DNA from: Chitinophaga sp. YR573
Lineage (GTDB): Bacteria; Bacteroidota; Bacteroidia; Chitinophagales; Chitinophagaceae
Direction: 5' to 3'
DNA: 64,000 nt
Assembly: GCF_900110995.1 (NCBI RefSeq)
Contig: NZ_FOJF01000001.1
Coordinates: forward strand, 4,624,803-4,688,802
In this document: positions 27,662-37,163 of the stretch, piece by piece
Layout of the letters: the number at the start of each line of letters is the position of its first letter
Numbering within the stretch: position 1 is the first letter of the stretch
Notes under the pieces: generated by a model
Databases searched by the model: none
Seen by the model: the letters and a program-made list of their open reading frames with translations, nothing else
Told to the model about the DNA's origin: nothing
Position numbers and translations under genes: made by a program

Positions 27662-28063
27662 ATGAAAAAAGTAACGGGTCTTGGCGGCGTATTTTTTAAA
27701 TGCGATAATCCGCAGGGTATGAACGAATGGTACGCCAAAAACCTCGGATTGGCTACCAGCGAATACGGAGCAACGTTTGAATGGCGGCAGGCCGATGATC
27801 CGTCGAAAAAAGGGTCCACAGCCTGGTGTACGTTTCCGCAGGATACCCAATATTTCAATCCGTCAGCCAAGCCATTTATGATTAATTACCGGGTGGAAAA
27901 TCTCGTTGCGCTGGTAGATGAATTAAAAAAGGAAAACGTGACCATTATTGACGAGATTTCGGAATATGAATATGGCAAATTTATCCATGTGCTGGATCCG
28001 GAAGGGAATGTTATTGAGCTTTGGGAACCCAAAGATGATTTGGATCAGGATAAAGAAGGGTAA
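27662..28063 (+). CDS. VOC-superfamily (glyoxalase/bleomycin-resistance-like) protein
   Basis: 133 residues, cytosolic, one vicinal-oxygen-chelate unit: GLGGVFFKCDNPQGMNEWYAKNLGL (first beta-alpha-beta), a central edge strand YRVENLVALVDELKK, and FIHVLDPEGNVIELWEP with the metal-ligand Glu near residue 124. Such proteins are dioxygenases, isomerases or drug-binding proteins; which one cannot be told. Monocistronic, closed by a strong terminator. Confidence 0.88.
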   Translation: MKKVTGLGGVFFKCDNPQGMNEWYAKNLGLATSEYGATFEWRQADDPSKKGSTAWCTFPQDTQYFNPSAKPFMINYRVENLVALVDELKKENVTIIDEISEYEYGKFIHVLDPEGNVIELWEPKDDLDQDKEG

Positions 28064-28080
28064 ACCATAGTTAAATTATA

Positions 28081-28115
28081 AAAAATCCCCCCTAATTTAA
28101 TCAGGGGGGATTTTT
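28081..28115. terminator. Bidirectional terminator, 13-bp perfect stem
   Basis: AAAAATCCCCCCT (28081-28093) pairs exactly with AGGGGGGATTTTT (28103-28115) between the convergent VOC (+) and GH78-like (-) genes. Confidence 0.92.
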
Positions 28116-28126
28116 ATTTAAATATG

Positions 28127-31100
28127 TTAATACTTAATCACTTTCCTGTTAATCACTTCTTTCCCAACCGTTACCTGTATAACATACACACCAGCTGGTA
28201 ATTTAGACAGGTTAACCAGCTGTCCGTTATTAATACGCTGTAAAGGAAGTACTTCTGTACCGGATATATTATACACCCGGACAAACAGTTTATCCTCTTT
28301 CGTATTATTTACCCTGATGTTAACATTATTCGCGAAAGGATTAGGATCTATACCCAGCGATAAAGTAGAAGAAGGTAGTGCCAATGGTGCAGCAACAGCC
28401 ACTGCTGGCGCAGCTACAGCCGCAGAACTATACAACTGGTTCTTTGGAACTACTTCTCTTGACTGCGAAGCACTGGACCATTCCAGTTTAGCATTCGCTC
28501 CACCATAATTCTCAAAGTAATCCACTCTGATATCATATCTCTGCCCTGCAGTTAGTGTAATTGTACCGGAATAGGCAGTGCCCCAGTCATCAATCCATTT
28601 ATCAATTACTAACTGATTATTGATCCATAATCTTCTTCCGTTATCTGAAGTCAGGTAGAAAGTATATGTCTCAGAATATTTAGGTTGAATCTGTCCTGTC
28701 CATCTTACAGAGAAAGCATCCGCCTGTAAAACAGGATCAGGAGAACCGTCGCCCCAGTTGAAATTAATGGTATTATCCTTCCTGGTGAATACCGGTGTCT
28801 CGAAATTCATACCATTGAAGTAGTTGCCGGTAAGACCGTCACCGGTACCAGGAACTAAATTGCCCGGCGTGAAGTTCCATTGTCCGTTAGCCTGATTGGT
28901 ATTAGACCATTGATGTACCAGTCCGCCACCGCTAACACCTGTAACTTCCAGTACTTTCGCACTATGTGAAGCGATCAGTTTATAATAGCCGTCGCCGGTA
29001 GCCACCACTATAAAGTTCTGATGTGGTTGTGCCGGATCATGGTAAGGATACTGGATCACATTAGCGCCATTATCAAGGGACACATTGTTTACATCCAGCG
29101 ATTTGCCACTATGCACCGCCAGGATTTTATAATTACCATCTCCCAGATGTGTGAAGGTGAACTTCTGGTTATTGTTACCATTGTACTCTGAATGGATAAC
29201 ACTGGCACCATCTGCAGTAGAAGCAGCGTTTACATCCATCATCAATCCGCTGGCCCTGTTTTTCAGGAAATAAATACCGGCTAAATTGGTGACACCATTA
29301 GGACGAACACGTATAGATGTTGTTTTATCCTGTAAAGCAGAAGTGGCTATACAGGTGTTATTAGCTGTAATCTCTAATGTTGTGCCTGTGAAATTATCAT
29401 CCGCATATAGAATGATTTTATATCCTTCTGCTACAGATAAAGAAGAGATATCATCATCCTTAATACCTAATGCTTTCATCTGAGTAAGGGTATAATCACC
29501 CAGGCCTAAACTTACAGGATTACCACTGAAACCACAATCACTATACGTAATAACAGGATTATTCGTACTGCGTGGTAAGGCGGTGAACTGCCATGTACCC
29601 GGTGCTACTTTAAACTGTACGTATTTATCATCTTCCTGGTAAAAAGTTACTCCGGAAACACTGCCTACAGTAGTACCATTTCTCCATACAGTGGTGGTAC
29701 CTACCTGTATTTCAGAAGTAAGCGTAGAGAGTACATCTTTAGGAATACCTACAATAGCCGTACTGCCCGAAGGAGACGATATGGTCTGCGTGAAGCTGGT
29801 CGTATTGTTGGTAAAAGAAGCGGTGATATTTCCTTTTACAGTAGGTACAGTACCAGAGAAAGTAGTTAAACCACCATGCTGCGGTAAGAAAGTAAATTCT
29901 GTAAAGGCAGCCTGTGTAGGTCTGATACCTAACAGGTAAGCGCTCATCAGGTAAAGCGGGCCGGCAGACCATGCATGGTCATTACTGCTGTAACCTGTGT
30001 TGTTGTTACTTTCAGTAAAATCTTCCCACAGGGTGGATGACCAGCTGTTGATCATGCCTGTGTACCGGCTTTTCATCCTGTTCACAGCTTCTTTACCATC
30101 CAGCTGGAAGAGCGCCTGTTCTATATACATCTCCTGGTAAGGACCAGCATCATACCTGTTTTTCAGCACACCTAATATCGCTGCCTTTTGTGATTCATCG
30201 GTAACCCCTGCAAGCAATGCCCAGGCGTTACTCCTGTCATCCATAACAGTGGATTTTGTACCGTTCTGATTATGGTATACATAAGCGCGGGCAGTGCTGT
30301 TCCAGAAGTAATTATTGAAGTTGTTTTTTACTTTAGTCTGTAAGCCCTGATAGTAAGATTTATCAGTAGCTTGTCCTAAGAGGTCTGCAGTGTTGATAGC
30401 AGTTTCAAGGACATTAATGTAAAGGGCATTGAAGATAGTATTGGCATTGCCTATATCCATAGAACCCATATTAGTACCCCAGTCTATCCAGTTCCATGCA
30501 TCGGTTTGTAATACCAGCATCCCATCGCTGTTACAACTGGCTACGCAGAACTGGATATATTTTTTCAGCTGTGGATAGATTTCCTGTAACAGGGCTTTAT
30601 CACCTGTATACATATAGTATTTCCATAGCATGGCTACTGCTGCAAGGTTCTGATCCGGCAGGTGAAAACTGGTACCCGGAGCGGTAGTATACAAAGACCC
30701 GTTTGCCTTTTGTGTATTCATCAGTTCCCGGAAAGCCTTGCGGGGCAGTTTACTTACACTGGTGTCATAGGTATAAAGTGAATAGAGGATTTGTTCAGAT
30801 ACATCTCCCCACCATTGACCGCGTTCACGGTCGGGGCAGTCGTAGAACTGATCTCTCATACATATCCTGGACGTATTTTTGGCTTTGGTCCACAACGTAT
30901 TAACGGCAGCATCAGAAGAAGAGAACTGACCTACCACTGCTGCATTGTAGCTGGTTTCACGGTATTTCAGTCCGAGGATTTGTACAGTACCAGTTACATT
31001 CGAGAACTGGTATTGAACAGTATGATCGCTGGAATTCTGCCAGGGTAAACATTCAAATTCCTGATCTCCTGCTTTGGTGATATATTCCTGCCAGTAATGT

Positions 31101-32197
31101 CTGTTCACTACTATTTTAATCTTCACACCGGCAGGTGCATTTACATGCAGGTAAGGACGTAACTGAATATTGATCCCTACAGTACCAGTGATAGTACCAT
31201 CTGCGCTGATACTTGTTGGTAAAGAGGATTGGTTTTGATAATTGCTGAGATCATATTCTTTCCAGAAAGGAATGCCACGTGGCACAAGTCTGTTCCATGG
31301 AGCAACAGGAGGGAGGCCCTTTTTCACGGCAGCGGTCCATGATGCATCATTATAGGCGGCTGTAGTCCAGCCGCTTAGTTCATTAGCGGCATTATAGGAA
31401 ACGGGGAATGCGATCCACTTATAATCCTGTCCGTTCAGAATTAACTGTGTGGTAGCACCAAAGGAAGGATGCACTTTATACTTCCAGGTATCATCAGACA
31501 CCAGTACGGAACCTGCATCGAATAATAAGCCGCCATTACCCACAGCACGCTCTGAGTAACCATTCTGACCGCCTTTATACCATACCAGTACTGCAATGGT
31601 ATTCTCGCCGGCCTGCAGGTACGGGGCAATGTCTACTTCATCATAATAGGTGTTCACGAGGTCCGGACGTATATCCAGTCCGCCGTCTTTCACCACCAGC
31701 TGATTATTTACATACAGCCAGTATTTATTCTCCGCTGCAATTTTAGTGATTGCAGTAGCCGGTTTCGCGGCTAAAGTCACCTTTTTACGAAAAGCGATCC
31801 AGGTATTGGCTGGTCCTGCGGCAGAAGACCAGATCCAGTTAGCCGTTCCCTCGGAAGGAGGAATAAGGCTGACGATAAAAGAAGTTACCTGGTCATTCCA
31901 TTCGGCACCAATCCATGATGAGGATGCCGTAGCAGTAAAACTTTTTCCGGTAAAATTGTCATCTGCATAAAAAGTTACCAGATACCCGGTGGGTATGGTA
32001 AAGGAAGAGACGGCGTCATCCGGGAATCCGGCCGCATTCATATCTGCGAGCCTGTAATTACCGACGGGGAACGACACGGCAGTTCCTCCATAATTGACGT
32101 CAGAATAAAGTACGGCCTGAGCATTGGCGAGGTGGATCCCGCATAACATACAGATCAACAGGAACAAGTAATTCCTTACAAGTTTTGTGTGTTTCAT
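28127..32197 (-). CDS. Giant secreted GH78-like alpha-L-rhamnosidase with crystallin, ricin, PA14 and T9SS domains
   Basis: 1356 residues. Order: signal peptide (to about 26, ANAQ); a beta-gamma-crystallin-like domain (about 28-110); the rhamnosidase N-terminal lectin-like part (WIWSS, IAFRKKVTL, about 118-420); an (alpha/alpha)6 catalytic region whose DCPDRERGQWWGD motif near 450-465 matches the GH78 acid motif; a second crystallin-like domain (about 880-970, YADDNFTG in both); a ricin trefoil (about 975-1115); PA14 (about 1120-1265, SDNGRRLWINNQ); and a T9SS sorting tail (about 1285-1356, ending RKVIKY). GH78 releases terminal L-rhamnose from pectin side chains, glycosides or exopolysaccharides. 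Exported through T9SS. Two crystallin domains flanking a catalytic domain are unusual. Rhamnose specificity is inferred. Confidence 0.85.
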   Translation of the reverse strand: MKHTKLVRNYLFLLICMLCGIHLANAQAVLYSDVNYGGTAVSFPVGNYRLADMNAAGFPDDAVSSFTIPTGYLVTFYADDNFTGKSFTATASSSWIGAEWNDQVTSFIVSLIPPSEGTANWIWSSAAGPANTWIAFRKKVTLAAKPATAITKIAAENKYWLYVNNQLVVKDGGLDIRPDLVNTYYDEVDIAPYLQAGENTIAVLVWYKGGQNGYSERAVGNGGLLFDAGSVLVSDDTWKYKVHPSFGATTQLILNGQDYKWIAFPVSYNAANELSGWTTAAYNDASWTAAVKKGLPPVAPWNRLVPRGIPFWKEYDLSNYQNQSSLPTSISADGTITGTVGINIQLRPYLHVNAPAGVKIKIVVNRHYWQEYITKAGDQEFECLPWQNSSDHTVQYQFSNVTGTVQILGLKYRETSYNAAVVGQFSSSDAAVNTLWTKAKNTSRICMRDQFYDCPDRERGQWWGDVSEQILYSLYTYDTSVSKLPRKAFRELMNTQKANGSLYTTAPGTSFHLPDQNLAAVAMLWKYYMYTGDKALLQEIYPQLKKYIQFCVASCNSDGMLVLQTDAWNWIDWGTNMGSMDIGNANTIFNALYINVLETAINTADLLGQATDKSYYQGLQTKVKNNFNNYFWNSTARAYVYHNQNGTKSTVMDDRSNAWALLAGVTDESQKAAILGVLKNRYDAGPYQEMYIEQALFQLDGKEAVNRMKSRYTGMINSWSSTLWEDFTESNNNTGYSSNDHAWSAGPLYLMSAYLLGIRPTQAAFTEFTFLPQHGGLTTFSGTVPTVKGNITASFTNNTTSFTQTISSPSGSTAIVGIPKDVLSTLTSEIQVGTTTVWRNGTTVGSVSGVTFYQEDDKYVQFKVAPGTWQFTALPRSTNNPVITYSDCGFSGNPVSLGLGDYTLTQMKALGIKDDDISSLSVAEGYKIILYADDNFTGTTLEITANNTCIATSALQDKTTSIRVRPNGVTNLAGIYFLKNRASGLMMDVNAASTADGASVIHSEYNGNNNQKFTFTHLGDGNYKILAVHSGKSLDVNNVSLDNGANVIQYPYHDPAQPHQNFIVVATGDGYYKLIASHSAKVLEVTGVSGGGLVHQWSNTNQANGQWNFTPGNLVPGTGDGLTGNYFNGMNFETPVFTRKDNTINFNWGDGSPDPVLQADAFSVRWTGQIQPKYSETYTFYLTSDNGRRLWINNQLVIDKWIDDWGTAYSGTITLTAGQRYDIRVDYFENYGGANAKLEWSSASQSREVVPKNQLYSSAAVAAPAVAVAAPLALPSSTLSLGIDPNPFANNVNIRVNNTKEDKLFVRVYNISGTEVLPLQRINNGQLVNLSKLPAGVYVIQVTVGKEVINRKVIKY

Positions 32198-32330
32198 TGG
32201 TTTGAGATTTGAGGGTTGATGATTATGAGAAAGGAGGTATAGGCTTCAACGTGAACTATAGTGCATAGGTTTTCATAAGGGAATTTTGATTACCTCAGAA
32301 AATTAAAAAGAATAAATGAACTAACTGTCC

Positions 32331-34229
32331 TTAGGTGTCTACGAATTCCCAGGCGCTTTTATAGGCATCTCCTTTCTCCGCATAAGTGATGAAATCTGCA
32401 TAAAAAGGTAATTGAGAAAGCGTTCCGCTATCTCCGATCACTACCAGTTTTTTCCTGGCTCTGGTCATAGCTACATTCATACGACGGATATCCGAGAGGA
32501 AACCGATCTTACTTTCTGTATTACTACGCGTCATGCTGATGTAGACGATATCACGTTCCTGTCCCTGGAAACTGTCTATGGTATTTACAGAGATCTTATT
32601 TCCATATGCCTGTAAAACAGGGCTGTGCAGCAGTTGTTCTTTTAGTAAATAAATCTGTTGTTTATAGGGGGAGATCACCGCAATACTGGGGAAGTTCTCC
32701 GGTTGATAATGGGGTACGAGTTCAGCGACAAGTTGTGTTAAATGTTTGAATAAAAAGGCGGCTTCTTCCGGATTGGTGGTACTGGTGCCTTCTGTTTTTT
32801 CATCAAAGCCACAGCCTGCGGTATCTATGAATGCCAGGGGAATATCATCTGTAAAAAGTACATGATCTGCTACAGAGGCATGTGCCTTTAGCTGATCATT
32901 ATAGAAAACAGCAGAAGAATAACCCATGATCATTTTATTCATGCGGTATTGTTCTTCCAGTAATGTAACAGCTTCCGGATGCAGGGCTACGCACTTTTCC
33001 AGTAGCGTGGTACTGAGTCCGTTCCTGGCAGCTTCATTTGATTTAACGGTAGGGGATAACTGGCAATGATCTCCTGCCAGTACTACTTTCTGTGCTTTCA
33101 GGATAGGGATCCAGCAGGCCGGTTCCAGGGCTTGTCCTGCTTCATCTATCACTACGGTATGGTATTTCAGTTTCCGCACGGTATGATGATTGGCGCCTAC
33201 AAGGGTAGCTGTTATCACCTGTGCTTTGGTGAGAACGTCATCGATAATATACTGTTCTGTGTTTTCTACAGATTTCATGATGCTGCGGGCCTCATCGAAG
33301 AGTGCTTTACGCTGATCACGTTCTGCTTTGCCGAAGCTGCGTTTGTATTTATGTGCCATGTCCCGGAACTCATTGGCCTGTTTTTTCAGCTTCTTGATTT
33401 CCTTCATGCTGTTATGCTCAGCCATCTTACTGTCCAGGGTAAGGGACATTAACCTTTCAGATACACGGGCGGGGTTTCCCACACGGAGTACATTCAGGCC
33501 TTCATCAGAGAGTTTTTCGCTGAGCAGGTCCACGGCGGTATTGCTGGGTGCAACTACCAGAATCTGTTTATGGTCCTGTTTGATCAGGGCTTTGATGGCC
33601 TGTACCAGGGTAGTTGTTTTACCGGTGCCCGGAGGGCCATGTACAATCGCCAGCTCATTGGCTGCCAGGATCTTATTTACGGCATCCTGCTGGGATGCAT
33701 TTAGTCTGGGAATAATAAAAGGGGGGATATCCGGCTGAAATCCGGGGGCTTTGCTGCCGGTGAGGATCTTTACCAGGCTGCTCTGTTCAATGATGGAATC
33801 CGCCTGTTTAAGGGCATTTTGCATCTCATCATAGCTATTATCATCGAAGAGCAGATCTATGCCCAGTTTGCCATCCCTGGACCACTCCGGCAGCTCATCT
33901 GTACGTAAGGTGATTTTGAGTTTATTCCCGCTCTGGTAGGAGATAGTGCCTTCTACCCGGTCTTTTTTCGGATCGTGATTGGAGAAAAGCACGGCAGATA
34001 CGCCAAAGCGCAGCTGGTGATTAATATCCTGGTGGGTGGTACGTTCTACTTCAACGGTCAGGTAATCGCCCCGGCTCATTTCCGTGTCTTTGATGGCAAT
34101 CGGATACCAGGTAAGTCCATTGGCCCTGCGATCTGCTACAGAGGATGTTTCGGTAATTTGCCGGTAAGATTCCCTATCCTCTTCCCGCTCCATTTTCATC
34201 AGATCAAGCAGCTTTTTGAAATACTCCAT
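32331..34229 (-). CDS. SF1 (UPF1/IGHMBP2-like) DNA/RNA helicase
   Basis: 632 residues from ATG 34229. A longer in-frame start exists at 34391 but would translate an 11-bp tandem repeat; the -7 box TATCTTTG at 34241-34234, 4 nt before ATG 34229, favours the short form. An N-terminal OB/stalk region precedes Walker A GPPGTGKTTT (about residue 200), the Walker B DEAGQ motif, the GDHCQLSP motif III, and C-terminal EEQYRMN, DSFQGQERDIV and TRARKKL motifs. This is the UPF1-like family, unwinding DNA or RNA 5' to 3'. In bacteria the role is not established. It precedes the GH78-like gene on the same strand but is unlikely to be linked in function. Confidence 0.92.
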   Translation of the reverse strand: MEYFKKLLDLMKMEREEDRESYRQITETSSVADRRANGLTWYPIAIKDTEMSRGDYLTVEVERTTHQDINHQLRFGVSAVLFSNHDPKKDRVEGTISYQSGNKLKITLRTDELPEWSRDGKLGIDLLFDDNSYDEMQNALKQADSIIEQSSLVKILTGSKAPGFQPDIPPFIIPRLNASQQDAVNKILAANELAIVHGPPGTGKTTTLVQAIKALIKQDHKQILVVAPSNTAVDLLSEKLSDEGLNVLRVGNPARVSERLMSLTLDSKMAEHNSMKEIKKLKKQANEFRDMAHKYKRSFGKAERDQRKALFDEARSIMKSVENTEQYIIDDVLTKAQVITATLVGANHHTVRKLKYHTVVIDEAGQALEPACWIPILKAQKVVLAGDHCQLSPTVKSNEAARNGLSTTLLEKCVALHPEAVTLLEEQYRMNKMIMGYSSAVFYNDQLKAHASVADHVLFTDDIPLAFIDTAGCGFDEKTEGTSTTNPEEAAFLFKHLTQLVAELVPHYQPENFPSIAVISPYKQQIYLLKEQLLHSPVLQAYGNKISVNTIDSFQGQERDIVYISMTRSNTESKIGFLSDIRRMNVAMTRARKKLVVIGDSGTLSQLPFYADFITYAEKGDAYKSAWEFVDT

Positions 34230-34233
34230 CGGG

Positions 34234-34241
34234 CAAAGATA
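34234..34241 (-). promoter_or_regulatory. -7 element TATCTTTG directly before the helicase ATG
   Basis: Exact TAnnTTTG match on the minus strand, only 4 nt (CCCG) before ATG 34229, implying a leaderless or nearly leaderless mRNA. Confidence 0.65.
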
Positions 34242-34263
34242 ATAAAGCATGGCTAAAGCATAC

Positions 34264-34318
34264 CTCCTTCCTGTCTCCTTCCTGTCTCCGTCCTCTCTCC
34301 TTCCTGTCTCCGTCCTGT
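34264..34318. repeat. Five tandem copies of an 11-bp unit
   Basis: Units of CTCCTTCCTGT or close variants (CTCCGTCCTCT, CTCCGTCCTGT) are repeated five times without gaps, exactly 55 bp. They lie just upstream of the helicase promoter. Because 11 is not a multiple of 3, copy-number change would break any frame through them. Confidence 0.9.
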
Positions 34319-34446
34319 CTGAAGCATGGATAGATCTAAAGAGATCATTTATATACGCTTTGTATATACCTTTACAGCAATTTAGGAGCACTTTAGAGCA
34401 ATTGCCACTATCTTATTGAAGTATAAATAAGTATTTTACAGGATAT

Positions 34447-35349
34447 ATGAGTCTATTACAGGTATCAGGGGTCAGGAAACTACAGCAGGGAGCTTTAATA
34501 TTAAAGGATACAAGCCTTACACAAAAGAAGTTTCAGAAAGTCGCTATAGCAGGAGAAACCGGCTCAGGGAAAAGTACCCTGATGAAAATTATCGGGGGCC
34601 TGGTACAGGCAGACGGGGGAGAGGTATTATTTGAAAACGTGCGGGTAAAAGGACCGGAAGAGGTATTATTGCCAGGGCATCCTGGTATTGCCTATCTGTC
34701 CCAGCATTTTGAATTGCGTAATCATTACAGGGTAGAGGAATTACTCGCCTATTCCAATAAATTATCAGAAGAGGAAGCGGATAAAATTTATGAAGTATGC
34801 CGGATCATGCCTCTTATGAAAAGAAAGAACGACCAGCTATCCGGTGGGGAAAAACAGCGTATTGCGCTGGCAAAGCTGCTCATCACTTCTCCCAGGTTAT
34901 TACTGTTGGATGAACCTTTCTCCAACCTGGATATGATCCATAAAAACATCTTAAAGTCTATCATTTACGATCTGGGAGAGAAGCTGGAAATCACCTGTAT
35001 GCTGATTTCTCACGATGCCCAGGATATCCTTTCATGGGCAGATGAAGTGCTGATTATGCAGGACGGAGCAATCATCCAGAGAGGGACTCCTAAGCAGGTG
35101 TATAATGAACCGGTGAACGAATACACAGCAGCCTTATTTGGCAAATATAACCTCATTGATAATGCCTTTATCAGACCGGAAAGATTTAAAATAGTTGAAA
35201 AGGGAGCGTTAAAAGGTAAGGTAGATAAAGTACTGTATTTCGGTAGTTACTATGAACTGGATATCAAACTCTCTGATAAGATGATTACTATCAGAACCCA
35301 GGATAATCATATTAAAAAAGGAGATACGGTAAATTTAAATTTAGTTTAA
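34447..35349 (+). CDS. ABC-type ATPase with C-terminal TOBE-like domain (no permease nearby)
   Basis: 300 residues. Walker A GETGSGKST at 36-44, Q-loop in AYLSQHFELRNH, signature LSGGEKQ from Leu131, Walker B LLLLDEP with Asp155-Glu156, and the H-loop in ISHDAQD. After about residue 235 a small beta-rich tail (IRPERFKIVEKGALKGKVDKVLYFG...) looks like the TOBE regulatory domain of PotA/FbpC/CUT1 import ATPases. No membrane subunit or binding protein lies in this window, so the partner must be elsewhere or the protein acts alone. It is followed by a REP-like repeat and an ArnT-like glycosyltransferase. Confidence 0.9.
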   Translation: MSLLQVSGVRKLQQGALILKDTSLTQKKFQKVAIAGETGSGKSTLMKIIGGLVQADGGEVLFENVRVKGPEEVLLPGHPGIAYLSQHFELRNHYRVEELLAYSNKLSEEEADKIYEVCRIMPLMKRKNDQLSGGEKQRIALAKLLITSPRLLLLDEPFSNLDMIHKNILKSIIYDLGEKLEITCMLISHDAQDILSWADEVLIMQDGAIIQRGTPKQVYNEPVNEYTAALFGKYNLIDNAFIRPERFKIVEKGALKGKVDKVLYFGSYYELDIKLSDKMITIRTQDNHIKKGDTVNLNLV

Positions 35350-35385
35350 TTTTTGGGTGCAGGGCGAAGCCCTGCAAAACCCCTT
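35349..35385. repeat. 37-bp palindromic repeat, copy 1
   Basis: Centred on the hairpin GCAGGGCGAAGCCCTGC (35359-35375, GAA loop). The full 37 bp is the exact reverse complement of 37204-37240. It starts at the stop codon of the ABC gene. It looks like a REP-type intergenic element. Confidence 0.9.
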
Positions 35386-35395
35386 GATTAACTGA

Positions 35396-35427
35396 TTTGT
35401 AAAAGATATTATATGCGCATATATTTG
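35396..35427 (+). promoter_or_regulatory. Consensus promoter of the ArnT-like gene, with a 12-bp palindrome
   Basis: TTTG at 35396-35399 and TATATTTG at 35420-35427 are separated by 20 nt, matching the Bacteroidota -33/-7 consensus. The exact palindrome ATATGCGCATAT (35411-35422) overlaps the -7 box and could be a repressor site. Confidence 0.75.
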
Positions 35428-35454
35428 TATCCCTCTCATAAATAGGCTAAACAT

Positions 35455-37128
35455 ATGTTTTCAAATAAAGCGCGGAATGTTATATTATTATCAGTAATCG
35501 CTGCTCTTCTTTTTATCCCGTTCCTTGGCAGGGTACATCTGTTCGACTGGGATGAAATAAATTTTGCAGAGTGTTCAAGAGAAATGCTCAAGCTGGGAGA
35601 CTACACACGCATTTATGTAAACTTTAAGCCGTTCTGGGAAAAACCTCCCATGTTCTTCTGGATGCAAAGTTTGTCGATGAAGGTTTTTGGTGTTACAGAA
35701 TTTGCAGCCCGTTTTCCCAATGCGCTCTGTGGCATAGTTACCCTGGTTGTGGTTTTCCTCTGCGGACAAAGAATCTACGATAAGAAGTTTGGTATCCTGT
35801 GGGCGCTTGCTTATGGAGGTTCCCTTTTCCCTAATATGTATTTCAAATCAGGTATCATCGATCCCTGGTTTAACCTTTTCATTTTTCTCTCTTTATATTT
35901 CTTCATTTTATATAACTGGAAAAGGAATGGATTTGATAAAGAAGGACTGAAGAAGACGTCTTTACCATATGTGATATGGTCGGGAATATTTATGGGGCTT
36001 GCCGTTCTAACAAAAGGGCAGGTAGCATTGATGGTCTTTCTGATGGTACTGGGAGTTTATTTTATTTATAACAGGTTCAGGTTTTACTTTAACTGGGGAC
36101 ATGCACTGTTATTTCTGGTAGTAGCATCCCTGATTACCCTTTCCTGGTATGGGTATGAAACGGCTAAAAACGGTCCCTGGTTCATCACCGAATTCTTAAA
36201 ATATCAATACCGCCTCTTTACCACACATGATGCCGGACAGGAAGGTTTCTGGGGATATCATTATGTAGTGTTGCTGATAGGATGTTTTCCGGCTTCGCTG
36301 TTTGCTATTCCTTCTTTTTTCAAAACACCATCCAGTAGCCGGTACGACAGGGATTTCAAGATCTGGATGCTCATTCTTTTCTGGGTAGTGACATTACTGT
36401 TTACGATCGTACAGTCACGTATTATCCATTATTCTTCTCTTGCGTGGTTCCCTGTTACATTTCTTGCTGCTTATTCATTTTACAAATGGGACAGGAAAGA
36501 AATGGGCTATAAGAAATATGCAGGCATATTTGCAGTAGTGATGGGAGCTATCGTCTCATTATTACTACTGGCGGTACCTCTTATCGGATTAAATATCTCG
36601 AAACTGGCCCCTTATGTGAAAGATAAATTTGCCCAGGCAAACATGGAAGCGGATGTGAAATGGACCGGTATCGAAGGAATTGCAGGTACAATCATGGTGA
36701 TCACTATTATCGTAGGGCTGAGATTCCTGAAAAAGAAAGAATACTATAAATCTGCATGGACCTGGTTTACCGGAACGGCCCTTGTTATTTTCTTTGCTGC
36801 TGCCATGATTGTTCCCAAAGTAGAGCGGTATTCTCAGGGAGCTGCGATTGATTTCCTGATCCAGCGCCAGGGAGAAGATTGTTATGTGAATACATTGGGC
36901 TACTGGAGTTATGCGCCCTTTTTCTATACGATGAAAGAAAAGCCAGCGAATGCAAATGCATATGAGGAACAATGGCTGCTTTCAGGGGATATTGATAAAC
37001 CAGTTTACTTTGTTACAAAGATCGACAAGATCGATAATTATAAACAATACACAGATCTGAAAGAACTATACAGAAAGAATGGGTTTGTTTTCCTGAAAAG
37101 GGAAGTACCTCATCCAAAGCTTCCGTAG
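35455..37128 (+). CDS. ArnT/PMT-family membrane glycosyltransferase
   Basis: 557 residues with roughly 11-12 hydrophobic segments. The N-terminal first periplasmic loop has the GT83/PMT-like motif with Asp33-Glu34 (LFDWDEINFAE), and WEKPPMFFWMQSLSMKVFG is typical of ArnT-like transferases. They move a sugar from a polyprenyl-phosphate carrier to lipid A or other envelope acceptors on the periplasmic face of the inner membrane. The soluble C-terminus (about 470-557) is small. The acceptor here is unknown, as no lipid A aminoarabinose genes are nearby. The gene is bracketed by inverted copies of a 37-bp repeat. Confidence 0.9.
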   Translation: MFSNKARNVILLSVIAALLFIPFLGRVHLFDWDEINFAECSREMLKLGDYTRIYVNFKPFWEKPPMFFWMQSLSMKVFGVTEFAARFPNALCGIVTLVVVFLCGQRIYDKKFGILWALAYGGSLFPNMYFKSGIIDPWFNLFIFLSLYFFILYNWKRNGFDKEGLKKTSLPYVIWSGIFMGLAVLTKGQVALMVFLMVLGVYFIYNRFRFYFNWGHALLFLVVASLITLSWYGYETAKNGPWFITEFLKYQYRLFTTHDAGQEGFWGYHYVVLLIGCFPASLFAIPSFFKTPSSSRYDRDFKIWMLILFWVVTLLFTIVQSRIIHYSSLAWFPVTFLAAYSFYKWDRKEMGYKKYAGIFAVVMGAIVSLLLLAVPLIGLNISKLAPYVKDKFAQANMEADVKWTGIEGIAGTIMVITIIVGLRFLKKKEYYKSAWTWFTGTALVIFFAAAMIVPKVERYSQGAAIDFLIQRQGEDCYVNTLGYWSYAPFFYTMKEKPANANAYEEQWLLSGDIDKPVYFVTKIDKIDNYKQYTDLKELYRKNGFVFLKREVPHPKLP

Positions 37129-37163
37129 GAATGAAATATATGACTCAGTTTGATTTATTTTAA

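Noticed and set aside
34264..34318. Tandem repeats as a CRISPR array
   Set aside because: Units are 11 bp with no spacers and no cas genes are in the window.
34230..34391. Longer helicase start at 34391
   Set aside because: It would translate the 11-bp tandem repeat and lie upstream of the -7 box; ATG 34229 directly follows the box and begins a normal N-terminus.
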